6,218 bases of DNA from Bacteroidia bacterium. Lineage in GTDB: Bacteria; Bacteroidota; Bacteroidia; NS11-12g; UBA955. Location of the stretch: contig JALQWO010000099.1 of the NCBI GenBank assembly GCA_023258655.1, positions 1 to 6,218 on the forward strand, written 5' to 3'. Position numbers and translations under genes: made by a program. Within the stretch, counting starts at the first letter, position 1; each line of letters opens with the position of its first letter. Shown piece after piece: positions 1 through 6,218 of this stretch. The notes under the pieces were generated by a model. That model ran no database searches and was not told the DNA's origin. It saw nothing but the letters and a program-made list of their open reading frames with translations.

Positions 1-694
1 TGTTTTCAACCGCTTCGGGTTTTTCTATTTTGGCGATGACTTTGGTATGGGTTCCTTTTTCGGCAATCAATCGCTTCAATTCTACGATATCGTCTGCCGT
101 TCTTACAAAGCTCAAGGCCACCCAATCAACTTCCTGACTCAAACCGTATTCTAGATCGGCCAAGTCTTTCTTGGTTAAGCTAGGAACAGTCAATTTGGAG
201 TCGGGCAGGTTAAACCCTTTGTTCGATGACAGCGGACCGCCGGCAACTACTTGGGCTTTGAGGGTGGTGTCGCTCAATTTTTCGGTAAAAATCAGCGCAA
301 CTTTACCATCGTTCAACAAAATTCGCTCACCGGGTTTGCAATCTTGGGTGAGGCGCTTATAACTCACATACAAGGTGCTCGGCGTTGAAATTTGCTCTTC
401 CGTGGTGACCAAAATGTCGTTTCCTTCGTGAAGTACAAACTCCCCATCTACTTTGCCGATGCGCAGTTTGGGTCCTTGTAAATCTTGTAACAGGGCAACG
501 TTGCACCCTAGGCGATTATTGATGTTTCGAACGCGATCGATGACTTCTTGGTGTAATTCATATGCCCCATGAGAGAAGTTTAACCGACAAACATCCACGC
601 CGGCATGGATGATTTTTTCGAGCATTTCTTCGCTGCTGGTGGCGGGGCCGATGGTGGCCACAATTTTGGTTTTGTTGAATTTTCCTTTGTACAT
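1..694 (-). CDS. pyk: Pyruvate kinase, N-terminal part (runs off the left edge)
   Basis: Pyruvate kinase transfers phosphate from phosphoenolpyruvate to ADP in the last step of glycolysis, in the cytosol. The 231 codons visible start at ATG 694-692 and have no internal stop. Seen in order: the N-terminal strand NKTKIVATIGPATSS (residues 7-21); CRLNFSHG (36-43), with the Arg, Asn and Ser that bind substrate and potassium in this family; LQDLQGPKLRIG (69-80), the start of the B-domain lid; LLNDGKV (126-132); KGFNLP (159-164); DWVALSFVR (190-198); and KIEKPEAVEN (222-231), with the catalytic Lys222 and metal-binding Glu224. The second metal-ligand Asp, the rest of the barrel and the C-domain lie beyond the window; family members are usually about 470-480 residues. 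The start is firm: the only in-frame codons upstream lead directly to the stop codon of the preceding gene at 712-710, so the two genes are 15 bases apart in the same frame and are probably co-transcribed. No Shine-Dalgarno sequence is evident. Confidence 0.97.
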   Translation of the reverse strand, partial: MYKGKFNKTKIVATIGPATSSEEMLEKIIHAGVDVCRLNFSHGAYELHQEVIDRVRNINNRLGCNVALLQDLQGPKLRIGKVDGEFVLHEGNDILVTTEEQISTPSTLYVSYKRLTQDCKPGERILLNDGKVALIFTEKLSDTTLKAQVVAGGPLSSNKGFNLPDSKLTVPSLTKKDLADLEYGLSQEVDWVALSFVRTADDIVELKRLIAEKGTHTKVIAKIEKPEAVEN

Positions 695-709
695 GATGTT
701 GCTGTTCGA

Positions 710-1150
710 TTACAAATGACTCAACGCATTTACCCAATGTAACTTACTGTGTTTATCGGCAGGGAAGGGATAGGCCAATTGTATCGAAGCGATGGTTTTG
801 ATTCCTCGCAACCAGTCTTCTATGCCCCCCATGTCTTCCGCACCGCGCATCAGTAACCAAAAATCAGGCGTAGGTTTTCCTGAGTATAGCATTCCACCGG
901 TTCCTTTGTTCTCGATAATCCACATTTCACAACCTGTTTCATTGCCTTCCCAATAGTATTCTACGTGCGTTGATTCTGTATTCTGAGACAAAAATACTGA
1001 AAATGGAGGGTCTTGTCGCACAAACCTGGAAGAAAAAGTGTCATCTAGACACCAAGCCATCAAATGTGGCGGAATTTGGGCATGTATAGCGATTATCGCT
1101 AGGTCAATGGAAGCCCCTAAAAAGGTCGATTTGTGGCGTTTGATAGACAA
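710..1150 (-). CDS. IPExxxVDY family-like protein of unknown function, upstream of pyk
   Basis: A small cytosolic-looking protein with no signal peptide or catalytic motif that I recognise; its function is unknown. I assign it to the Bacteroidota IPExxxVDY family because the core IDLAIIAIHAQIPPHLMAW resembles that family's conserved N-terminal stretch (LIAIHxxxxDYRLAW type), because the C-terminal third has the expected pattern (hydrophobic strand FWLLMRG, then DWLRGIKTI, then a terminal K-x-x-W/L stretch), and because it sits directly before pyk, as recalled for this family in Flavobacteriia. The signature itself is drifted: the matching place reads YSGKPTPDF (positions 886-860). The start is uncertain. 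ATG codons lie at 1210 and 1189, GTG at 1162 and TTG at 1150. I chose TTG 1150 (146 residues) because it gives the usual N-terminal length and lies downstream of a promoter-like element at 1193-1162; ATG 1189 (159 residues) is the main alternative. The gene is divergent from acpP and likely in an operon with pyk. Confidence 0.62.
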   Translation of the reverse strand: MSIKRHKSTFLGASIDLAIIAIHAQIPPHLMAWCLDDTFSSRFVRQDPPFSVFLSQNTESTHVEYYWEGNETGCEMWIIENKGTGGMLYSGKPTPDFWLLMRGAEDMGGIEDWLRGIKTIASIQLAYPFPADKHSKLHWVNALSHL

Positions 1151-1161
1151 AAGTATTTCCA

Positions 1162-1193
1162 CAAAAATAATTTTAATGTTGTATCTCATCAAA
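1162..1193 (-). promoter_or_regulatory. Putative Bacteroidota-type promoter for the small gene and pyk
   Basis: On the minus strand, TTTG at 1193-1190 is followed after 20 bases by TATTTTTG at 1169-1162. This matches the -33 TTTG and -7 TAnnTTTG elements known for the primary sigma factor of Bacteroidota, with the accepted 19-21 base spacing. Transcription would start near 1158-1154, just before the TTG codon at 1150, leaving almost no leader. If the small gene really begins at ATG 1189 or 1210, this element would lie inside its coding region and could not be its promoter. The surrounding DNA is AT-rich, so a chance match is possible. Confidence 0.42.
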
Positions 1194-1207
1194 AAATTGT
1201 TTCTTTG
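1178..1207 (+). promoter_or_regulatory. Putative acpP-fabF-rnc promoter
   Basis: GTTG at 1178-1181 lies 18 bases before TTTCTTTG at 1200-1207, which is followed by CAA. The downstream element matches TAnnTTTG at all but one position (T for A at the second base) and resembles the CTTTGCA-type -7 element common upstream of Bacteroidota housekeeping genes. Transcription would start around 1212-1215, giving an A-rich leader of about 17-20 bases before the acpP ATG at 1232, with no Shine-Dalgarno sequence, as is usual in this phylum. The spacing is one base short of the usual range and the -33 match is only TTG. Confidence 0.42.
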
Positions 1208-1231
1208 CAACTCAAATCAAAAAATAAGATC

Positions 1232-1468
1232 ATGTCAGAAATTGCAGAAAAAGTAAAAGCCATTATCGTAGACAAGCTTGGTGTAGAAGAAAGCGAAGTA
1301 GTAACCGATGCTAGCTTCACAAACGACTTGGGTGCCGATTCACTTGACACCGTGGAATTGATTATGGAATTTGAAAAAGAGTTCGATATCAGCATTCCAG
1401 ACGATCAGGCTGAAAAGATTCAAACTGTTGGAGAAGCAGTTCGTTACATCGAAGAAAACAAGAAGTAA
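1232..1468 (+). CDS. acpP: Acyl carrier protein
   Basis: Carries growing acyl chains on a 4'-phosphopantetheine arm during type II fatty acid synthesis in the cytosol. The 78-residue product is the standard length and is strongly acidic. The prosthetic-group site is GADSLDTVELIMEFE, with the modified serine at residue 37 (Asp-Ser-Leu at 36-38) at the start of the recognition helix II. The N-terminal helix (SEIAEKVKAIIVDKLGV) and the C-terminal IPDDQAEKIQTVGEAVRYIEE helices are also typical. I start at ATG 1232 because it gives MSEIAEKVK, the canonical beginning; an in-frame ATG at 1133 would add 33 non-conserved residues and run through the promoter region. The stop is followed after 3 bases by fabF, so the two are surely co-transcribed and perhaps translationally coupled. 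The next two genes, fabF and rnc, continue the unit. Confidence 0.97.
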   Translation: MSEIAEKVKAIIVDKLGVEESEVVTDASFTNDLGADSLDTVELIMEFEKEFDISIPDDQAEKIQTVGEAVRYIEENKK

Positions 1469-1471
1469 GCC

Positions 1472-2725
1472 ATGCAACTCCGGAGAGTTGTTGTAACTGG
1501 ACTGGGTGCATTAACCCCCATTGGAAACGATGCTCCATCGTTTTTCAAAGGGTTGCAAGCTGGTACCAGCGGAGCGGGTTTGATTACCCACTTCGATACA
1601 GAAAAGTTTAAGGTGAAATTCGCCTGCGAGGTCAAAAACTTCAATCCTGAAGATTTTTTTGATCGCAAAGAGGCCAGAAAAATGGATCCTTTTACCCAAT
1701 TCGCTATGGTAGCGGCTGATGAGGCCATTAACCACAGTGGATTGTTACAACAATCATACAACCCGGACCGTATTGGTGTGATTTGGGGCGCCGGAATTGG
1801 CGGTCTAACCACATTCTTCGCAGAAATTGTTGACTACGCAAAGGGCGATGGGACACCTCGTTTCTCGCCCTTTTTTATTCCCAAAATGATTGTTGACATA
1901 GCCCCAGGCTATATCAGCATCAAACACGGTTTCCGCGGTCCCAATTTCTCCACCGTTTCTGCGTGTGCCTCTTCTACCCATGCCCTCATCGATGCCTTCA
2001 ACTATATCCGTTTGGGCAAAGCCGACGCCATCGTGGCCGGAGGGTCAGAAGCCTCTGTGAATGAGCCTTCAGTGGGTGGATTTAGCAACATGAAAGCCTT
2101 GAGCGAAAGAAACGACGACTTCCTCACCGCCAGCCGACCTTTCGACAAAGATCGCGATGGTTTTGTGATGGGGGAAGGTGCCGCCGCCATGATTTTGGAA
2201 GATTACGACCATGCCAAAGCCAGGGGCGCAAAAATTTATGCCGAAATCGTAGGTGGTGGAATGACCGCCGATGCATACCACTTGACAGCGCCTCACCCTG
2301 AAGGGTTGGGAGCTTGCAATGTGATGAAAGCGGCATTGGAAGATGCTGGAATGACGCCTTCAGATATCGACTATATCAACGTGCACGGAACCAGTACTCC
2401 ATTGGGCGATATCGCCGAAAGCAAGGCCATCCTTTCTGTATTTGGAGAGCATGCCTACAACTTAAACATCAGCAGCACCAAGAGCATGACCGGACATTTG
2501 TTGGGTGGTGCAGGAGCCATAGAGTCTCTGGCTTGCGTGATGGCTGTGAGCGAGGATGTGATTCCTCCTACAATCAATCACTTCACGGATGATCCTGAAT
2601 TTGATTCCAAATTGAACTTCACCTTCAACGTATCGCAAAAACGCACGGTGCGTGCCGCGCTGAGTAATACATTTGGCTTTGGTGGTCACAACGCTTCTGT
2701 GATATTCAAGAAGTTCGAAGGTTAA
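1472..2725 (+). CDS. fabF: Beta-ketoacyl-ACP synthase II
   Basis: Condenses malonyl-ACP with acyl-ACP in the elongation cycle of fatty acid synthesis; it acts as a cytosolic homodimer with the acyl chains borne by the acpP product. The protein is 417 residues, a full-length thiolase-fold enzyme. Visible landmarks: RRVVVTGLGALTPIGND at the N-terminus; nucleophilic Cys165 in STVSACASSTHA; the PFDKDRDGFVMGEGA segment (223-237); catalytic His305 in VHGTSTPLGD; Lys337 and catalytic His342 in STKSMTGHLLGGAGA; and the gating loop NTFGFGGHNAS (399-409). The Cys-His-His triad marks it as an elongating synthase and not FabH (Cys-His-Asn); length and the closeness to acpP favour FabF over FabB. The start ATG at 1472 gives the canonical N-terminus and lies 3 bases after the acpP stop, without a recognisable Shine-Dalgarno sequence. 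rnc begins 10 bases after its stop. Confidence 0.96.
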   Translation: MQLRRVVVTGLGALTPIGNDAPSFFKGLQAGTSGAGLITHFDTEKFKVKFACEVKNFNPEDFFDRKEARKMDPFTQFAMVAADEAINHSGLLQQSYNPDRIGVIWGAGIGGLTTFFAEIVDYAKGDGTPRFSPFFIPKMIVDIAPGYISIKHGFRGPNFSTVSACASSTHALIDAFNYIRLGKADAIVAGGSEASVNEPSVGGFSNMKALSERNDDFLTASRPFDKDRDGFVMGEGAAAMILEDYDHAKARGAKIYAEIVGGGMTADAYHLTAPHPEGLGACNVMKAALEDAGMTPSDIDYINVHGTSTPLGDIAESKAILSVFGEHAYNLNISSTKSMTGHLLGGAGAIESLACVMAVSEDVIPPTINHFTDDPEFDSKLNFTFNVSQKRTVRAALSNTFGFGGHNASVIFKKFEG

Positions 2726-2735
2726 TTACTCCACT

Positions 2736-3446
2736 TTGGTTCAACTCTTTTCGCGTAACCCCCTTGCCAAACAAGTTTATCGCGTAACGGGCGTGAAACC
2801 CGGTAAACTGCGGATTTACCAAGAGGCACTCAGGCATAGTTCGATGTCTGACCATCAAAATAGCGAGCAAATTCATAACAACGAGCGACTTGAGTTTCTG
2901 GGCGATGCCGTGCTCGATGCCGTAGTTGCTGAGTTGTTGTTCAAACAATTTCCCAAAAAAAATGAGGGCTTCCTCACCGAAATGCGCACGCGAATCGTCA
3001 ACCGCGAGCAATTGGCCTACCTCGCCAGTAAATTGGGCCTGGTTGAGATCATGGATATTAAGCGAGATCTACATCAGAACCGTGTTGCCCTGAAGACCAT
3101 CGGTGGAAACGCTTTGGAAGCGCTTATTGGTGCCATATACCTCGACAAAGGATTTAAAACAGCCCGAGATTTTGTGGTGAATCGCCTGGTGGGTCAATAC
3201 CTCGATATTGAAAAACTCATGACCACGGCGGTGTCTCACAAAGCATTGGTGATGAAATGGGCCCAACAGCAAAAGAAGATCTTTCGTTTTCAGCATGAGG
3301 TTGCACAGGATCGTAAAATGGAATTGCATGTGGTTACCTTGTACATCGATGATGAAGTATGGTTTACAGAAGAAAACCACAGCCGGAAGAAAGCAGAAGA
3401 GCTATGCTGTGAAAAGGCTTGCCGCAAATTGAATTTAACGGTTTAG
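2736..3446 (+). CDS. rnc: Ribonuclease III
   Basis: Cleaves double-stranded RNA, as in rRNA precursor maturation and mRNA turnover, as a homodimer. The product is 236 residues with the standard two-domain layout. The nuclease domain carries the signature NNERLEFLGDAVLDAVV (48-64), with Glu50, Glu53 and Asp57 matching E. coli Glu38, Glu41 and Asp45. Glu77 in NEGFLTEMR matches Glu65, and Glu128 in GNALEALIGAIYLDKG matches the essential Glu117. Asn125 stands where E. coli has Asp114. A double-stranded RNA binding domain follows (about 167-233), ending in HSRKKAEELCCEKACRKL. The start is TTG at 2736: the frame is open back only to a TGA at 2700-2702, contains no ATG before residue 37 (inside the nuclease domain), and the TTG gives a family-like N-terminal helix. 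It lies 10 bases after fabF and probably relies on the acpP promoter. Its stop is 3 bases from that of the convergent helicase gene. Confidence 0.96.
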   Translation: MVQLFSRNPLAKQVYRVTGVKPGKLRIYQEALRHSSMSDHQNSEQIHNNERLEFLGDAVLDAVVAELLFKQFPKKNEGFLTEMRTRIVNREQLAYLASKLGLVEIMDIKRDLHQNRVALKTIGGNALEALIGAIYLDKGFKTARDFVVNRLVGQYLDIEKLMTTAVSHKALVMKWAQQQKKIFRFQHEVAQDRKMELHVVTLYIDDEVWFTEENHSRKKAEELCCEKACRKLNLTV

Positions 3447-3449
3447 TCT

Positions 3450-6218
3450 CTATTCGGGAATGTCAGACCCTTCCTCAGCTTCTGGCAACAAAACAACTTG
3501 TTCGGTGGTTTTCGCAAATCCGCACCAATAACAATCCGATTTTCCACAACCATTCATGAAATCCAAAGAGGTGAGTTTTTGGTTGGCTTCCACAATCCAG
3601 TGCTTGATTTTCTCATTGTCTGCGTCATCGAAATGCAATTTTATCAAGGGGAATTCACCGTTCTCATCCTTTTCTACACAGTCGATCATGGCCATGTTGC
3701 AATCCCAACTTTTGCCCGCTTGATTGTTGGTCATCAACTGATAAACCCCCAATTGGAACCAATAAGGATTGGGCAATTTGTCAGAGGACCGGGGTCCCGG
3801 CGCAGCCGCTTTCTTTTTTGAGTTATCGGGTTTTCCCGTTTTGTAGTCGATTACGGTGGCGCGATTTCCATGAAATACGATTTTATCCAAGAACCCTGTA
3901 ATGGGGATGCCCTCAATCACTGCGCTGATGCTTTTTTCAGTGAGTACTACTTCATAACTTCTAAATTCCGCGGATCTGGCCTCGTAATACAATGGCAACA
4001 GGTCCTTGCCTTGCTGCATACGTAACTTGAACTGCTTTTCATTAAATCCATGTCGCTGTCTGTACATTTCACGCTCGAATTGTTGAATCACTTCCTGTAG
4101 ACTCAGCCATTGTTTTTGTTTGGTCCACGAATCGACCCAATGTTTCATGGCTGCGTGCATGGCCGTTCCGAATGCTGCAGCCGGTGAGGGCGCGTCTGGA
4201 ACCCGCACAATGCGGGTAAAATAGAATTTTAACCCACATTCCAAAATGCTGTATAAGGTGGAAGGTGAAAACTTAAAATGGTTGATTCTGTTCTGAATCC
4301 AATCCATGCGGTCATTGTCGAGCTTGGGCTTGGCAGTGCGCTTCAACAGGGCTTCTTGAACAAACAGCAGGTGGGAGGTGTCAGGGGTATTCGCCTTTTC
4401 GGGCAATGCCAAATCTACATCGTACAGAAAACTCGAAGGCTGGGAATCAGAAACCTTGGTGGCTGTAATTTTCTTCTGATTGTGGCTCAGATACAAGGAT
4501 TTTTTTGCGCGTGTAATGGCTACATAGAACAACCGTCTGCGCTCTTCGATATCCTCCTCAGCGGTGGTGTCGTTGGATAATTTGATTTCCTTTCCTTGCA
4601 ACAACTTCGTGATACTGTATGGCATCCGACCCGCCTCACTGTCTTCCCATTCCGGACGATTGCATCGCACCACAAAGACATGGTCAAATTCCAGTCCTTT
4701 GCTTGAATGCGCCGTGATAAATTGCACGCCTTCAGCGGTGCCAATGCGCTTTTCCAATGGAACAGTTACCTTGTTGTTTTGCATTTTCTTCACAATGTTC
4801 AGGAAGTCTTGGATTTTCATGAAGGGGTTTTTCTCACTCATGCGGATGGCGAATTGCATGAATGTTTGTAATACCTCCAATACCCATTCTTGGTCCTTGG
4901 ATTTCAGGGCGTAAGCCAAATATCCGCCTTCGCTGTACAACCTTTGAATTAACTCAGGTACTGTGATCCAGCTCGCTTCTTTGATCCAATTTTCTATGTT
5001 GGTCCACAAAGAGCGAAGTGCCGCCGTAGGAGGCGTTGCAAATAAGTCTGTTTGCTCTGGTGCTTGTAATTTTTCTGAGATGTGTTGACGCCATGAGTAG
5101 CTGTCGCCATTGCGATTGGCGGTGCTTCTCTCGTGGTAAATTTCAACGGACAACTGATTTACTTCAAAGCTGCTCAAATCGTACAATGGACTCATCAACA
5201 ACTTGTAAATCAAGTGTTCGCCGCTGTTGGCGAGCTCGAGTTCTAAGGAAAGGTATTCGAGCCAAGTGAGGAGGTGTAGAATGGTGTTTTCATTCAGTAT
5301 GTCGGCTGAGCGATGAATCACAAAGGGTACACCCAACATGTCAAATGCATCCGAAAGGGTGATGGCGTGTTTGTTTAACGGGTACAAAACAGCAATCTCA
5401 TTCGGTTTTTCACCGGCTGCAATCAGTTTTTGGATTTCAGTTCCTACGCCTACCGCTTCGTGGAATTCATTCAAATAGAGATTAACCGTTGGCAATAGCG
5501 CAGGATATTCCCGGTTGTCACCACTGGCCAAGAGCGTTTTGCTCAAACCGGGCATTTGAGAGATCAAGCGGAGCTGGTTTTTATCGATCAAGTTTTTGGC
5601 CGAATCCAAGATTTGCTGAGTGCTTCGATAGTTTTGGGTGAGCACAATGGTCTGCAAAGCCTGTTGATACCGTTGGGCAAAATCCAACATGTTACTCACT
5701 TTGGCTCCCTGGAATGCGTACACACTTTGGTCATCGTCGCCCACGACGAAACAGTTGGGTTCATCGCCCCAATACGAAATCAACTGATGCAAAATGCGGT
5801 TTTGTAAGCCACTCGTGTCCTGATATTCATCCACCAAAACATAGTGGTATTGCTCTTGTTGATCGAGCAGGAGTTCTTCGTCGCTGTCAAAAGCATTGGC
5901 CACCCAATCGAGCATGTCTGAAAACTCATACAAGCCCGCGCTCGCTTTGGCTTGCTTGTAGGTGTCAAATAGGTCTGCCGCCTCCATGGCACGGGACCAG
6001 TTTTTCTTTAATTTGTCATATTCATTGGGTTTGATATCCCCGGCTTTGTGTTCGCCTCTACTGACTTTGTACACAGCATTGGGGAAAGCCAATTTAAAAG
6101 CTTCCGGTTCCAGCAGCCCATTCACCCATTGGCGAAAATCAACCGCGGAAATGCCCTCAGATTGCATCAAGTCCCACACCTTAGATAAATCGCGACGTGT
6201 GACTTGGGCGTCTTCCTG
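3450..6218 (-). CDS. UvrD/AddA-like helicase fused to a PD-(D/E)XK nuclease, N-terminus missing
   Basis: Probably an ATP-driven DNA translocase-nuclease for double-strand break processing (AddAB/RecBCD-like repair). The frame is open to the right edge, so the start and the Walker A motif are outside; GTG 6179 is an internal codon, and 13 more codons precede it. Residues counted from 6179: helicase motif II VLVDEYQDT (114-122), motif III VVGDDDQSVYAFQGA (145-159), motif IV LTQNYRST (180-187), motif V FITAHSSKGLEF (487-498) and motif VI EERRRLFYVAITRAKK (545-560). The nuclease domain follows from about 635: Cys648 in ECGLKFYF, His675 in GTAMHAAM, Asp765 in GFLDKI, Asp778-Tyr-Lys780 in VIDYKTGK, and Gln809/Tyr813 in FQLGVYQ. 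Cys878, Cys883 and Cys886 (GCGKSDCYWCGF) with Cys648 would hold an AddB-like iron-sulfur cluster. All nuclease residues are intact, so I infer an active enzyme. A 22-residue Lys/Pro/Ala-rich linker (783-804) separates the DYK and Q-Y motifs. A role in phage defence cannot be excluded. Confidence 0.9.
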   Translation of the reverse strand, partial: QEDAQVTRRDLSKVWDLMQSEGISAVDFRQWVNGLLEPEAFKLAFPNAVYKVSRGEHKAGDIKPNEYDKLKKNWSRAMEAADLFDTYKQAKASAGLYEFSDMLDWVANAFDSDEELLLDQQEQYHYVLVDEYQDTSGLQNRILHQLISYWGDEPNCFVVGDDDQSVYAFQGAKVSNMLDFAQRYQQALQTIVLTQNYRSTQQILDSAKNLIDKNQLRLISQMPGLSKTLLASGDNREYPALLPTVNLYLNEFHEAVGVGTEIQKLIAAGEKPNEIAVLYPLNKHAITLSDAFDMLGVPFVIHRSADILNENTILHLLTWLEYLSLELELANSGEHLIYKLLMSPLYDLSSFEVNQLSVEIYHERSTANRNGDSYSWRQHISEKLQAPEQTDLFATPPTAALRSLWTNIENWIKEASWITVPELIQRLYSEGGYLAYALKSKDQEWVLEVLQTFMQFAIRMSEKNPFMKIQDFLNIVKKMQNNKVTVPLEKRIGTAEGVQFITAHSSKGLEFDHVFVVRCNRPEWEDSEAGRMPYSITKLLQGKEIKLSNDTTAEEDIEERRRLFYVAITRAKKSLYLSHNQKKITATKVSDSQPSSFLYDVDLALPEKANTPDTSHLLFVQEALLKRTAKPKLDNDRMDWIQNRINHFKFSPSTLYSILECGLKFYFTRIVRVPDAPSPAAAFGTAMHAAMKHWVDSWTKQKQWLSLQEVIQQFEREMYRQRHGFNEKQFKLRMQQGKDLLPLYYEARSAEFRSYEVVLTEKSISAVIEGIPITGFLDKIVFHGNRATVIDYKTGKPDNSKKKAAAPGPRSSDKLPNPYWFQLGVYQLMTNNQAGKSWDCNMAMIDCVEKDENGEFPLIKLHFDDADNEKIKHWIVEANQKLTSLDFMNGCGKSDCYWCGFAKTTEQVVLLPEAEEGSDIPE

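Noticed and set aside
171..362. A 63-codon plus-strand open frame opposite pyk
   Set aside because: It lies entirely antisense to the conserved pyruvate kinase B-domain region and has no features of its own.
1133..1231. An N-terminal extension of acpP from an in-frame ATG at 1133
   Set aside because: It adds 33 residues with no family resemblance to a 78-residue protein of standard length and runs through promoter-like DNA; MSEIAEKVK at 1232 is the canonical start.
2314..2592. A 92-codon plus-strand open frame within fabF, and minus-strand frames opposite fabF and rnc
   Set aside because: They overlap essential, fully conserved enzyme sequence in another frame and their products show odd, Cys/Arg/His-rich composition typical of shadow translations.
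3788..3803. A GC-rich inverted repeat (CCGGG/CCCGG type) resembling a terminator stem
   Set aside because: The loop would be only 2 bases, no T-run follows, and it lies inside the nuclease domain coding for a Pro/Gly/Arg-rich linker.
3498..5807. Several plus-strand open frames of about 75-115 codons opposite the helicase-nuclease gene
   Set aside because: They are the complement of a long gene with well-conserved motifs, have no recognisable domains and no start context.
6177..6179. GTG as the start of the helicase-nuclease
   Set aside because: The same frame continues without a stop to the window edge (13 more codons), and the Walker A region of the helicase must lie upstream, so this is an internal valine codon.
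1..6218. CRISPR arrays, insertion sequences, tRNA or rRNA genes, attachment sites
   Set aside because: No regularly spaced repeats, transposase or integrase motifs, terminal inverted repeats or cloverleaf-like stretches were seen; nearly all of the window is accounted for by conserved genes.

Overview
The window looks like ordinary, gene-dense chromosome from a member of the Bacteroidota (Flavobacteriia or a related class; this is inferred from protein resemblance and gene neighbourhood, not proven). The evidence is: a gene resembling the Bacteroidota-restricted IPExxxVDY family next to pyruvate kinase; the acpP-fabF-rnc cluster; start regions that are A-rich with no clear Shine-Dalgarno sequence; promoter-like TTG...TAnnTTTG elements; and an RNase III with the GNxxEAL form of its last catalytic motif. 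By eye the base composition is moderate and even, and I see no sign of a mobile element, CRISPR array, tRNA or rRNA.

Layout, left to right. Positions 1-694 (minus strand) hold the first 231 codons of pyruvate kinase, which runs off the left edge. Fifteen bases upstream of it lies a small minus-strand gene (stop at 710, start probably near 1150-1189) that I assign tentatively to the IPExxxVDY family. The two probably form one operon. A compact divergent promoter region (about 1162-1231) separates them from a plus-strand cluster: acpP (1232-1468), fabF (1472-2725) and rnc (2736-3446), packed with gaps of 3 and 10 bases. Only 3 bases beyond the rnc stop lies the stop of a long convergent minus-strand gene (3450 to the right edge and beyond). 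It encodes a UvrD/AddA-like superfamily 1 helicase fused to a C-terminal PD-(D/E)XK nuclease with a probable four-cysteine iron-sulfur site. Its N-terminus, including the Walker A motif, is outside the window.

How the genes fit together: acpP and fabF supply the acyl carrier and the elongating condensing enzyme of type II fatty acid synthesis. rnc (double-stranded RNA processing) rides in the same transcription unit, a linkage common in bacteria. Pyruvate kinase yields the pyruvate that feeds acetyl-CoA and so lipid synthesis. The helicase-nuclease is probably a double-strand break processing enzyme and has no evident functional tie to the rest. No stretch over 300 bases lacks a gene. I found no convincing undescribed system. 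The points most worth a second look are the interleaved divergent promoters, the drifted signature motif in the IPExxxVDY-like gene, and the 3-base convergent junction.
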